Origin: a virus | DNA length: 42,345 nt | IMG/VR virus record: IMGVR_UViG_3300046791_000386 | Span: 1-42,345 of that record | Strand: one strand, 5' to 3' | In this document: positions 15,159 to 22,726 of the stretch, one piece after another | Layout of the letters: each line of letters starts with the position of its first letter | Numbering within the stretch: the stretch's first letter is position 1 | Notes under the pieces: model-generated | The model's database searches: none | The model's input: the letters and a program-made list of their open reading frames with translations, nothing else | Told to the model about the DNA's origin: nothing | Position numbers and translations under genes: made by a program

Positions 15159-15349
15159 GATGCCTTCTCCTTGTATTCTTCTAACCACTCGCGCGAAACC
15201 TCACCACCTTCGATAGCGGCCGTGAAGCCTTGCGCGAACGCGCGAGCCACACGCTCGCGTAGATGACAGCACACACGCTCTAGAACGGCCGCCTGATTAA
15301 CGTCGGTCACGTCAAACTGGCAGACCGCTCGCGTGTGCTGGTACCTCAT
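15155..15349 (-). CDS. Small hypothetical protein
   Basis: The product is 64 residues. ATG 15349 overlaps the preceding TGA (ATGA) and its own stop overlaps the next start. It is mainly helical and charged (AAVLERVCCHLRERVARAFAQG, then EVSREWLEEYKEKAS), suggesting a small DNA- or protein-binding helix bundle. Function unknown. Confidence 0.5.
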   Translation of the reverse strand: MRYQHTRAVCQFDVTDVNQAAVLERVCCHLRERVARAFAQGFTAAIEGGEVSREWLEEYKEKAS

Positions 15350-15507
15350 TTGGCCTTCTCAAGCGAACGCGCGATCTTGCGATCGAGCGGCGTGCTCGTC
15401 GGCGGTTGCACCCGTGAGGCGCGGAGTGTGGCAACCCGACGTTGCCACCAACTATCCTTGCGCTTCACCACCACGTAGTTAGACAAGTAGGTTGAACCGG
15501 CGCTCAC
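15346..15507 (-). CDS. 53-residue basic protein
   Basis: A GTG at 15507 overlaps the stop of the Acb2-like gene (GTGA), and the TGA at 15346 overlaps the next ATG. The product (VSAGSTYLSNYVVVKRKDSWWQ...RVATLRASRVQPP...DRKIARSLEKAK) is strongly basic. Coding is supported by the exact overlaps at both ends. A nucleic-acid-binding role is possible; no family is recognised. Confidence 0.5.
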   Translation of the reverse strand: MSAGSTYLSNYVVVKRKDSWWQRRVATLRASRVQPPTSTPLDRKIARSLEKAK

Positions 15508-15770
15508 TGGCTTGGCTCATTTAGTAAGCGTACAGGTTCAACGTAGCCCTCTTGATTCCAGGCGCATCCGGCCATCTCCATCATCGCGAACATCTGTGCT
15601 TCCTGTAGCTTCGTGCGCACGAGTGCCATCGCACGGCCGCCGGTACCGATGATCGATTCGAGATGGTTAAGGCATGCCGAAAATCGCATTGCGATATCGG
15701 CCGCACGCTCGCGACCTAGCTCGTTAAGCGCGTGCACCTTAAACTCTTCGCGAAGTCTAGTTTCACTCAT
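15504..15770 (-). CDS. Acb2/Tad1 hairpin-domain-like protein (possible anti-CBASS/anti-Thoeris sponge)
   Basis: The product is 88 residues, with AAGGAG upstream of ATG 15770. The last two thirds read IAMRFSACLNHLESIIGTGGRAMALVRTKLQEAQMFAMMEMAG. This is close to the two-helix pattern of Acb2 and Tad1 proteins, in which a short turn precedes an R-x-x-x-L-x-x-T-x-L-E-E-A-x-M-W helix. Known members form hexamers that bind cyclic oligonucleotides or cyclic ADP-ribose products and so block CBASS or Thoeris signalling. Differences are Q for the first E and F for W in the second helix. The assignment is by pattern recall and needs a profile search. It sits just downstream of the Cas4-like gene in the early operon, where fast expression would suit counter-defence. 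Confidence 0.5.
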   Translation of the reverse strand: MSETRLREEFKVHALNELGRERAADIAMRFSACLNHLESIIGTGGRAMALVRTKLQEAQMFAMMEMAGCAWNQEGYVEPVRLLNEPSQ

Positions 15771-15772
15771 GA

Positions 15773-17698
15773 TTATCTCCTTACCGTCGGTCTAACGATC
15801 AACTCGAACACCGGATCACCATCGGTACCATCGGCATTCTTGGTACGCGCGAAGGAGAAACCCTCCGCGATGGCCGCACCGAGCTCACTCTCGGTGTTGA
15901 TGTAATAGGCACCAGGCGACAACGATTGCGCCGCGTTCTTCGCAACACCCGAGAGCGCACCCTTCCATGCGCCATAGGCCAGCGGATGATCCTTCGGTGC
16001 CATGCGCACGTCATCGTAGGGCGCGATCAACTTGAAGTGCTTCGCGAGACCGGTGGACCACTCGGCCACGAAACGCGAGCAGTCTTCATAGGCAACGTTC
16101 GGGATGCAATCGATGAAGAGCCAACGGCTATTGCTCTGGGTATCGTCGGCCGATTCGTTGGCGGTTGGTTTCACATCACCGGCGGCTTTCGCCTTCGGTC
16201 CGCGCTTCTTCTTCGGCTCCTCTGCAGGTGCTGTAACGGCCGCGGGTGTAACGGTCGTGTTCGTTAGAACCTGTACCGCCTGTGTAGGCGTTACGGATGC
16301 TAGGAGTCCTGGCACCTGGACATTAGGCGTGACGGCCGCGGGGTGCGCGAACCCCTCCACCGGAAGCGCTGCCTTCGAGGGATCGCTGGCCGGTGTTTCC
16401 GGTGATGTGAGGCCCATAGGAGCTGCAACCGCTGGTGCAGGCGTACCCTTCACCGGTAGTGCAGCCATCTCACGGGAAAGCGCTACTACACGCGAGGCTT
16501 CCGCCACCGGGTTGGTACGCGCGAGGTCCAACGAACCACCATACTTGTAGTCCGCGGTTACGTCGTGCTTGTTAAGCACACCGAACATCTGCGCGGCTTC
16601 GCCAGTGAGCGGTGGCATTCCGTAACCTTTGGCATTGATCGCCATCACGGCATCCACGAACTCCTTCGTGGGTTGTGCAGGCTTCCAAGCGGTGGCCGCC
16701 TGCAATGCTGCCACACTACTAGCGGAAGCCTGCACAATCGGTGCGGGTTGGGTTGGTTGCGGGATATTAAGTTCATCAAGAATACTCATGGTCTGCGCTC
16801 CTCCGAAAAATGTCTCTAGCCCGGATTCGATAGGGACTTGGCAAGGTGTTCCGGCGTATGGGCATCCGCCAAAACTACCGCACGCATTCTTGTTACCGGG
16901 AACGCGCTCATGGTCCGATTCGTGTACAACGTCCTTTAAAGTACGAACGGCCGCGCCCACGTATTCCCACCGCTTCAAAAGGTTCTCGCGAGGGATCAGG
17001 ATGCTGGCCTTCGAAGCCTCGGGCCTACCCTTCGTGTTGGTGTACACGTGGGATAGGCGGATGGGTACGTCTAGGCTTGGAGTCTTGTGGATCGCCCACA
17101 CCCCGAGGGTAACCATCTGGGTGTCGCTGGCGAGCTCCGGGCCTGACATCGAGTAATCGTTATCGGCACCCTTCTTCGCACCACCGAACTTCCAATCAAG
17201 ACATTCGATGGTGCCGATGGGATCATCGTAGGTGCCTTCGCGCTCGTGGTGCGCTTGCCCCGAGCCGAGAATTCCCAGGCCGTGAATCTGTGCGTTGGCT
17301 CGGATCACGTCCGTATAGCCAACGAACGGCACTCCGGCCGTACCGAAATCGGCACGCTCCAATGAACCGCCACCGATATCGTGCTCCACGAGCAATCGCG
17401 CGCGTTGAATGTCGGGCTCGGGTAGGTAGGGTTTAACCGCGCTCGAGATGTGGCCGAGGGTGCTGGCACCCGTGAGAAGATGGTTTTCGATCTCCTTGTG
17501 GCATTGCAGCCCGACCGTATGCCAATCCTTCTCCTCCTCTTTCAACCCGAGCACGTAGCGGTAGTAGAACTTGCGCAAGCACCCGCCACCGTGGTGATCA
17601 TTAGGGTCACCCTTCTGTAGGGTGGTGGGTGCCATCCACCGAATCGCCCGTGTGGTCTTATCCACGCACGAGCCATATGGCCAGCCAGCTCGAGACAT
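15773..17698 (-). CDS. Cas4/RecB-like PD-(D/E)XK nuclease with long C-terminal extension
   Basis: The product is 641 residues. The N-terminal 290 residues carry a RecB-family nuclease. A first Cys lies in GGGCLRKFYYRYVLG near residue 40, the catalytic E-x-x-x-W-K is in GTIECLDWKFGG near 163-174, and a C-terminal Cys cluster CGSFGGCPYAGTPC lies near 270-285. One early Cys plus three late Cys is the Cas4/AddB iron-sulfur arrangement. A Pro/Ala/Thr-rich, low-complexity linker follows (about 300-510), with a basic KKKRGPKAKAAG patch. A distinct C-terminal domain (SRWLFIDCIPNVAYEDCSRF to the end) belongs to no family I know. An internal MSILDELNIP after residue 300 could be a secondary start. It is probably a recombination exonuclease paired with the SSB-like protein and SNF2 helicase. 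Confidence 0.72.
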   Translation of the reverse strand: MSRAGWPYGSCVDKTTRAIRWMAPTTLQKGDPNDHHGGGCLRKFYYRYVLGLKEEEKDWHTVGLQCHKEIENHLLTGASTLGHISSAVKPYLPEPDIQRARLLVEHDIGGGSLERADFGTAGVPFVGYTDVIRANAQIHGLGILGSGQAHHEREGTYDDPIGTIECLDWKFGGAKKGADNDYSMSGPELASDTQMVTLGVWAIHKTPSLDVPIRLSHVYTNTKGRPEASKASILIPRENLLKRWEYVGAAVRTLKDVVHESDHERVPGNKNACGSFGGCPYAGTPCQVPIESGLETFFGGAQTMSILDELNIPQPTQPAPIVQASASSVAALQAATAWKPAQPTKEFVDAVMAINAKGYGMPPLTGEAAQMFGVLNKHDVTADYKYGGSLDLARTNPVAEASRVVALSREMAALPVKGTPAPAVAAPMGLTSPETPASDPSKAALPVEGFAHPAAVTPNVQVPGLLASVTPTQAVQVLTNTTVTPAAVTAPAEEPKKKRGPKAKAAGDVKPTANESADDTQSNSRWLFIDCIPNVAYEDCSRFVAEWSTGLAKHFKLIAPYDDVRMAPKDHPLAYGAWKGALSGVAKNAAQSLSPGAYYINTESELGAAIAEGFSFARTKNADGTDGDPVFELIVRPTVRR

Positions 17699-17847
17699 TA
17701 GTTAGTCAGCTCGTCTTCAGGGTGTTCTTCACCGATCGTGCCTAACTCCGGCGTGTGCCGCGTACGCAACACCTTCGCGACAACCGCGAGCACCAGCACG
17801 AGCGGGCTCATCGCGAGAAGCACGGCCAAGTAAAGTAGGAATCTCAT
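17698..17847 (-). CDS. 49-residue membrane protein
   Basis: ATG 17847 overlaps the previous stop (ATGA), and TAA 17698-17700 overlaps the nuclease start (TAATG). The product is MRFLLYLAVLLAMSPLVLVLAVVAKVLR, one long hydrophobic helix, followed by a short acidic tail (ELGTIGEEHPEDELTN). This is a single-pass microprotein with N-out or N-in topology unknown. Coding is supported by the overlaps. Function unknown. Confidence 0.55.
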   Translation of the reverse strand: MRFLLYLAVLLAMSPLVLVLAVVAKVLRTRHTPELGTIGEEHPEDELTN

Positions 17848-18071
17848 ATTTCCCAGAACGTTTCATCAGACCAAAGCATTCGCTTCCACTCGACGATTGC
17901 ATCGTGCTCACAAGCCGCTGCCAACGCCTCACGGGTTACCCCTGCAAAGCAGGGCTCGTTGCCGCTATTCACGTGGGCTACCGCGTAACTGATCGTGCCG
18001 TTACCGCCCGTAGATCCTGGCACCACGGGTAGGTTGGAACGCCCGCACGTGGTGCACCTAACGGGCATCAT
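17844..18071 (-). CDS. Small zinc-binding hypothetical protein
   Basis: The product is 75 residues. CTTCG at residues 6-10 with C41 and C54 could form one zinc site. The second half (REALAAACEHDAIVEWKRML) is helical. ATG overlaps occur on both sides (ATGA). No family is recognised. Confidence 0.5.
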   Translation of the reverse strand: MMPVRCTTCGRSNLPVVPGSTGGNGTISYAVAHVNSGNEPCFAGVTREALAAACEHDAIVEWKRMLWSDETFWEI

Positions 18072-18304
18072 TGGTTGATCTTTTTGAGCTCAGCTTCCAA
18101 CCGTAGCTTCATGCATTTGGCATAAGCCGAAGCCATCAGTGTCTCGAGCATCTCGAGTGCCATCGGGGTAGCACCGGCATTCACGGCCGTGGATGCCAGC
18201 ACGGTAGCCAGTGCCGCGAGGGCATCGGCTACCTTCACACCACGGTCCACCCATGCCGCGTGCAGTGCGGAGATCTCATCGAACACAACTCGATCCACCA
18301 TCAT
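18068..18304 (-). CDS. Small helical hypothetical protein
   Basis: The product is 78 residues from ATG 18304, next to GGAGG and overlapping the preceding stop; the adjacent ATG at 18301 has better spacing and is an alternative. It reads MMVDRVVFDEISALHAAWVDRG followed by an Ala-rich helical region (VADALAALATVLASTAVNAG) and a charged end (KLRLEAELKKINQ). Earlier in-frame starts would overlap the upstream protease gene and encode unlikely sequence. Function unknown. Confidence 0.5.
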   Translation of the reverse strand: MMVDRVVFDEISALHAAWVDRGVKVADALAALATVLASTAVNAGATPMALEMLETLMASAYAKCMKLRLEAELKKINQ

Positions 18305-18414
18305 ATCCTCCAAAGGTAACGAAGAAACCGGCGGTACCACGGAAGCGTCGCACGTACCGCGAGTGCGGTATCTAGCTGCAACGGATCCGTGATGACCTCG
18401 CGGCGAAGATTCAC
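18301..18414 (-). CDS. 37-residue basic peptide
   Basis: A GTG at 18414 overlaps the protease stop (GTGA), and the TGA at 18301 overlaps the next ATG. The product VNLRREVITDPLQLDTALAV...LPWYRRFLRYLWRI ends in a basic amphipathic aromatic helix, which could bind membrane or nucleic acid. It also carries GGAGG for the next gene near its end. Coding is supported mainly by the overlaps. Confidence 0.45.
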   Translation of the reverse strand: MNLRREVITDPLQLDTALAVRATLPWYRRFLRYLWRI

Positions 18415-19172
18415 AGCATGAACTCGAGCGACGAAAACTTACCGCCGCACCACTGCCCATTTTGACAGTTACGAAGATGGGTGGTGATGCCAACGAGCCG
18501 ACCCTTGGAATCATAGACACCCGATCCGCTATTGCCGGGCTCCACGATCACGTCGAACCCGATATCACCTGGTGGCTCATCACGGTAATACTGAACCGCG
18601 CCACATTTGCGCCACCACACTGGGTACGAGGCCACCACGCACGCATCTTCGCCGGGGTGGGGCACGTGTCCGATTTTGATCGGTGTGTAGGGCATGGGCT
18701 CCAACGTCACGAGCTCCGCAACATCGTGCTCTTTCCACTCGCGGTTAACCAATGCCAGCACCCCCACGCCGTCTGCCGTGCTCGCGCTATAGATGCACCC
18801 ATGTTCGGTGGCTTCCTTACTCGCGACGTGGCGAGCGGTCAGGAGCGTATGTGCCGACGTCATCACGCCCGAGCCATAGCCCTGGTATGCCATACCCTTC
18901 GCCGCATCGAAGCACACCACGGTGATGCGCACGCTCGTCTCATGCTCTTGCTTGAAGTTCCTAACGTTACGAGGTGTGCAGCACATCGTCATCATCACCA
19001 CGGCCATCGCAACCGCCCACCACCCAAGTGTGGTGAGTGCGCGCAACCGACGATCCATCCGGGCATCCTCATGATCGAGCAGCATGGCCGCCGCTTCATT
19101 GCTCTCGATGTTGTTTGCGAAGCGAATGTCGCTCTCAAGTCGATCCTTCGCCACGTTTGTGCTCTTGTTCAT
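18411..19172 (-). CDS. Membrane-anchored trypsin-like serine protease
   Basis: The product is 253 residues from ATG 19172, with GGAGGG five bases upstream; a TTG at 19187 is a weaker alternative. A hydrophilic N-terminal 45 residues precede one hydrophobic segment, LGWWAVAMAVVMMTMCC (49-65), which probably spans the inner membrane. The protease domain follows with H115 in LTARHV, D150 in EHDVAEL and S215 in EPGNSGSG, a complete S1-type triad. The GYGSGVMTS strand and the GRLVGITTH strand also fit. Extra cysteines (126, 178, 190, 236, 242) could form disulfides outside the cytoplasm. Phages seldom carry such a protease inside the replication operon. It may process envelope or host proteins, or act on other envelope-targeted phage products. 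Confidence 0.75.
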   Translation of the reverse strand: MNKSTNVAKDRLESDIRFANNIESNEAAAMLLDHEDARMDRRLRALTTLGWWAVAMAVVMMTMCCTPRNVRNFKQEHETSVRITVVCFDAAKGMAYQGYGSGVMTSAHTLLTARHVASKEATEHGCIYSASTADGVGVLALVNREWKEHDVAELVTLEPMPYTPIKIGHVPHPGEDACVVASYPVWWRKCGAVQYYRDEPPGDIGFDVIVEPGNSGSGVYDSKGRLVGITTHLRNCQNGQWCGGKFSSLEFML

Positions 19173-19191
19173 GGTGCCCTCCGTCAATCAT

Positions 19192-21456
19192 CTACGTACG
19201 TTTGTTGCCATCTATTCCCGGAACTACATCGGTGATACTCACCGGCGACGCGTCAATCATTACCGCCCGTTCAGCATGTTGCATCACATATTGACGGCCC
19301 TCAGGGGTTAGGTTCCACCCATAATGGGTGGCTACTAGATAACCCCGCTTGCGGGCTAGCTCCCTGATATATGGGAGGGTGCGCATGCCAACCTTCGCTT
19401 GCGCACGGATCGTTTCGTTCGTGGTGGGCTTGTCACGGGTCTGCAGCTCAAACACGGCGCGGAGCACGGCATACATGTTCACCTTGTCATCGCCAGTATC
19501 TTCGGCCGCGGAGTTCTTCGCCCATTTGGCGGATACCGCACGGCCTAGCATATCGTCTTCTAGGGTGAGCGTGAGCTTGAAGGTACCCGCCGATCGCGCC
19601 CCTTTAATTTCGCTCTCCACGGTGTTGGTGAATTCGGTGGTGCCATCTCCAGCCAGGTTGGATAGGTAGATGCCAGAATCCACCGAGCCATGGAGTGCAC
19701 TTGATCCGCGCATCTTCTCGCCACCACGGCCTTCGCTATTCTTTTTATTGTGATGTGCCGTTCCAGGCGTGGCCTGTAGGATCTCGCCGATGAGCCGGAG
19801 CCTCTTCATCGCGGGTGCCATGCCATCGGATGAGTTCTCCTCCCCCGAGTGGATATCGCGGAGTGGTTCGATGAACACGAAGGCCAGCTGGCCGAACCTC
19901 CGACATGACGCGATGATCAGCGCGAGGTCTTCATCTTTCAACAGATCGAGAAACCGGCCACGTGGCTCGATGTGCAGGTTCCGACGACAAAGGACCAATT
20001 GCTCCTCCACCGGCATTTGGTCCTTAGCACCTTCGATCAGCGCGTTGAGATGGCACTGCACGTCACCACCCAAGTCTTCGGCCGAGAAGTAGGCACCCCG
20101 TCGAGCGGGGCCCGTATCAAACCAACCGAAGGCTTTCGTGCCCGTGCAGATGGCACGAGCTATCTCAAGCATCATCCAACTTTTAGATGTCTTCGGTTCG
20201 CCACCGATGATCAGTGTGCCTAACGATTTCACCAGATCGCGCACCAGCCACACTACACCTGGGTACTCCTTCGTTAGGAACTCACTACAGGGTGTGAAGA
20301 TAGGTGATGGAACGTTCGTTACCTTGATATCTACGAGCTGTTTCACCTCGATAAGTGCACGCTTGAACTCCACGTCCCATGCCACGGCCGGATTGAACAG
20401 CGCCAGCGACTCACCGATCGTCTGCACGGCATCAAGCCATTCGATCCACTCAAAGCTCTCGGCATTCTCGAACAGCGCGCGTTGCTCACCATAGATCCCG
20501 CTAGCGTAGGTGCGGCCGTTATCTAGTTTCACTCTGAGACGATCCTCGGACCATTGTCTTCCCGGATTCCTCGCATTCCATTCGAGTGCGAGGGGCCACG
20601 CTTCTTCCATCGTGAGCGCGTAATCAAACAGGAGGATCATACCCACCCGCAAGGTATGTTCATCCCCATGCTGGCCAACGATGGCCGGGCCGTGTCGCTC
20701 CAGTGCTTCACGCGCGGCCGTTAGCAACGAGCTAGATGCCGGGCCATATATCGACGGTTCGGTGGTTGATCGCACCTTGGCGGGCTTCGGGGCCGCTTGT
20801 GGAAACTGATCGAGGGTGTATCGCTTGCTCACATCGATCGCAATCACCTCCGCTAGCACGGGCTCCGTGCGGCCCTTGGCACGCTTCGCAGAATTTGGAT
20901 AGTTCAGCGTACCGGGCAAGCGAAGGAGCGTCTGCACACCCGTGGCGATGTCATCACCTTCGGCTCCAAAGCTCTGGGCTACACCTCTGTTTCGACTTTC
21001 GATCTCTTCAACGAGTGTAGGCAGGGAGTGAAACGTGCCGTCACCAACCAACCCGAGTGGTCTAGGCTGATCGAGTAACCACAATAGCTGAAACCCACTG
21101 CCCGAGAACACGGACACCGATGGGTTTAGCGTAAGCACCCGTTGCTTCATCTGGGCTTGCCATGCGGCGAGCTCCTCGGGCGTTGTGACCGTGATCGGCG
21201 GGTCGATATCTACGTGGATGGCATTCGCGGCCACCATCGTGATCTTGCTCGCGCGTAGGCGTCCTAAGTTAGGGTGAGCGTAGTCAGGTTGATAATAGAG
21301 GTTGCGACCTAACGCGGCTTGCTCGGTGATAAAGGCTTGCGCCGCGGTTAGATCACGCGTTGTCAGCCATGCCTTATGGCCATCATCAGGGTGGATAGCA
21401 CCGAGTGCCCACGGTCCTGATGGCTGTATGGTGCGTAGAAATTCGGTGGTGTTCAT
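19192..21456 (-). CDS. Primase-helicase: AEP/RepB-like primase fused to RepA-like AAA ATPase
   Basis: The product is 754 residues. The N-terminal archaeo-eukaryotic primase-like domain shows HVDIDPP (D83, D85) for metal binding, SVFSGSGFQLLWLLD near 113-127 and LLRLPGTLNYPNS near 180, the third AEP block. A linker region follows to about residue 390. The RepA/AAA_25-type ATPase has Walker A GGEPKTSKSW near 415-424, Walker B FVFIEPLRDIH near 515, and a TAHHNKKNSEG sensor-like block with GSSALHGSVDSGIYL. The last 90 residues (MRTLPYIRELARKRGYLV) look like a winged helix for DNA binding. It probably primes and unwinds at the repeat-rich region just upstream (22214-22726). Start at ATG 21456 overlaps the previous stop (TAATG). 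Confidence 0.82.
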   Translation of the reverse strand: MNTTEFLRTIQPSGPWALGAIHPDDGHKAWLTTRDLTAAQAFITEQAALGRNLYYQPDYAHPNLGRLRASKITMVAANAIHVDIDPPITVTTPEELAAWQAQMKQRVLTLNPSVSVFSGSGFQLLWLLDQPRPLGLVGDGTFHSLPTLVEEIESRNRGVAQSFGAEGDDIATGVQTLLRLPGTLNYPNSAKRAKGRTEPVLAEVIAIDVSKRYTLDQFPQAAPKPAKVRSTTEPSIYGPASSSLLTAAREALERHGPAIVGQHGDEHTLRVGMILLFDYALTMEEAWPLALEWNARNPGRQWSEDRLRVKLDNGRTYASGIYGEQRALFENAESFEWIEWLDAVQTIGESLALFNPAVAWDVEFKRALIEVKQLVDIKVTNVPSPIFTPCSEFLTKEYPGVVWLVRDLVKSLGTLIIGGEPKTSKSWMMLEIARAICTGTKAFGWFDTGPARRGAYFSAEDLGGDVQCHLNALIEGAKDQMPVEEQLVLCRRNLHIEPRGRFLDLLKDEDLALIIASCRRFGQLAFVFIEPLRDIHSGEENSSDGMAPAMKRLRLIGEILQATPGTAHHNKKNSEGRGGEKMRGSSALHGSVDSGIYLSNLAGDGTTEFTNTVESEIKGARSAGTFKLTLTLEDDMLGRAVSAKWAKNSAAEDTGDDKVNMYAVLRAVFELQTRDKPTTNETIRAQAKVGMRTLPYIRELARKRGYLVATHYGWNLTPEGRQYVMQHAERAVMIDASPVSITDVVPGIDGNKRT

Positions 21457-21554
21457 TAAGCCCCCGGGTAGGGAATGGGCACGCCCTGGCTAGCTAGTCC
21501 CCGGAGCATCACCAGAGCGCACCCGGCTCGATCTAAACCACGCTGGCACGTCAC
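21456..21554 (-). CDS. 32-residue peptide, possible coupling gene
   Basis: A GTG at 21554 overlaps the stop of the DUF3223 gene (GTGA), and its TAA overlaps the primase ATG (TAATG). The product VTCQRGLDRAGCALVMLRGLASQGVPIPYPGA has no recognised motif. It fills the space between two genes exactly, so it is either a real microprotein or a translated leader that couples primase synthesis to the upstream gene. Confidence 0.4.
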   Translation of the reverse strand: MTCQRGLDRAGCALVMLRGLASQGVPIPYPGA

Positions 21555-22213
21555 TTGCCAGAGTTCTTTCTTAGCGTCAATAGGTTCGCGGTCTTACTCA
21601 CCACACGCAACACGGCCAGCGATCGGTGAAATTCAGCGAACACAAACGCATCAATTGGCTGGGCAAATCGTTGTGATGTCTCGCCATCCCCTCCCCCGGC
21701 TAGCTCGATGGTGGTGACGTCTAGCGCGTTCTTCCTGATGAACTCATCCGTAATGTGCTGGAACGTCCATGGGGGTGCGTGATCAACATGTGCGGTATCC
21801 CTGGTAATGACCTCACCACTGATCGGGCACGTGATCTCGTTAGCCCATTCAAAGGCCAGAAATTTAGCCGCCGCTACCTGAGGCAGGATAGCCGTACGGC
21901 ATGCTGCCTTGAACTTGGCTAGCCGTGTAGATGGGCTTAGACACTGCAGGTAGGAAAAATCGGTACCTGATCCGTCCACTCGGTGAATCCAGAAGCCGTG
22001 GGTGCCATAAGGCATGATCGCCCTCACCTCGATACTGGCGACACCCACACCGATCTTCGTTTGTGCCGATGGGTGGCGTTCTAGGAGCGCCAGCACGAAG
22101 GGTAGGTGTTGCGGGCTGACAGGTCCGAGAACCTGTAGCAGCGACCGTACGCGGCATTGGACGGCCGCCTTTGAAGTGAACGCCTCACCGGCAAGTAGAT
22201 AGCTGTTGGCCAT
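21551..22213 (-). CDS. DUF3223-domain protein with HNH-like C-terminus
   Basis: The product is 220 residues from ATG 22213; a GTG at 22219 is an alternative. The segment near 55-95 (IEVRAIMPYGTHGFWIHRVDGSGTDFSYLQCL) matches the DUF3223 pattern, a small domain found in phage and plant plastid proteins. A later block, ITCPISGEVITRDTAHVDHAPPWTFQHI, resembles an HNH-type nuclease core, with a Cys, the D-x-A-H-V-D-H pattern and the following P-W-T-F. This pairing occurs in phage endonuclease-like proteins. It is the first gene of the leftward operon, next to the repeat-rich region, so a nicking or origin-related role is possible. Its start codon lies inside a GGGTATG box. Confidence 0.6.
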   Translation of the reverse strand: MANSYLLAGEAFTSKAAVQCRVRSLLQVLGPVSPQHLPFVLALLERHPSAQTKIGVGVASIEVRAIMPYGTHGFWIHRVDGSGTDFSYLQCLSPSTRLAKFKAACRTAILPQVAAAKFLAFEWANEITCPISGEVITRDTAHVDHAPPWTFQHITDEFIRKNALDVTTIELAGGGDGETSQRFAQPIDAFVFAEFHRSLAVLRVVSKTANLLTLRKNSGK

Positions 22214-22280
22214 ACCCACCTAGCGCCCGGCGCCGCTGGATTATTTCAGTGGCACGTCAGTCATTCCAGACCAGGTAGCT

Positions 22281-22308
22281 CATACCCGTGCTTCGCAGCA
22301 CGGGTATG
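22281..22308. repeat. Inverted repeat with CATACCC/GGGTATG ends
   Basis: CATACCCGTGCT (22281-22292) and AGCACGGGTATG (22297-22308) are perfectly complementary around a TCGC loop, and one more outer base pairs. Each end is one GGGTATG box. It can form a 12-13 bp stem or a paired protein-binding site. Confidence 0.85.
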
Positions 22309-22324
22309 ATTGGTACGATCGCTC

Positions 22325-22350
22325 GGTATGCCGCGGTATGCCGCGGTATG
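22325..22350. repeat. Iteron-like GGTATG direct repeats with 10-bp period
   Basis: GGTATG occurs at 22325, 22335 and 22345, separated by CCGC spacers. The ten-base period places the boxes on one face of the helix, as in iterons bound by an initiator or repressor. A fourth copy in the same orientation is at 22385. Confidence 0.8.
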
Positions 22351-22405
22351 ACGCTAGAAGATGTTGGATCTATTGCCGAATCTCGGTATGACTTTGGGTA
22401 TGATC

Positions 22406-22423
22406 GGGTATGCTAGCATACCC
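22406..22423. repeat. 18-bp perfect palindrome of two boxes
   Basis: GGGTATGCTAGCATACCC is a perfect palindrome made of two facing GGGTATG boxes. It is flanked by further GGGTATG copies at 22396 and 22430. It would suit a dimeric DNA-binding protein. Confidence 0.85.
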
Positions 22424-22726
22424 AACCTCGGGTATGACAGGGCCTGAAATACCCGACCATACCCGCGGCATACCATAGGAATACCACATAGTTAGCAGTT
22501 TCCGAATTGCTGGCATACCATGAATGATTTCATGGAATTAATTAAAATGAGGGTGTCGAAATGCTGAATACCTACATCTAGGAAACATCTCCCTACATGT
22601 AGGGTAGAATTAATTAAATTGGGGGTTTCTACCCCCAGATCAAGTGTAGGATTTTACCACATGTAGGATTTTGCTACACTCGATCGAACCGTTGCCCAGC
22701 TATTCAGGTTACGGCATGTTAGCGGT

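Larger units (their letters stand above)
22214..22726. other. Divergent control region and probable replication origin
   Basis: No gene is supported here. The first part (to about 22520) has some 15 copies of GGTATG or its complement CATACC in both orientations, against roughly 20 expected by chance in the whole window. The second part is AT-rich and holds AATTAATTAAA twice (22536-22546, 22608-22618), the palindrome CCCTACATGTAGGG (22591-22604), a GGGGGT/ACCCCC hairpin (22621-22636) and TGTAGGATTTT twice (22645-22655, 22662-22672) within GTGTAG/CTACAC arms. Initiator boxes plus an AT-rich unwinding segment, beside the primase-helicase and between divergent operons, is the usual make-up of a phage origin. 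It may also hold the early promoters. Confidence 0.65.
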
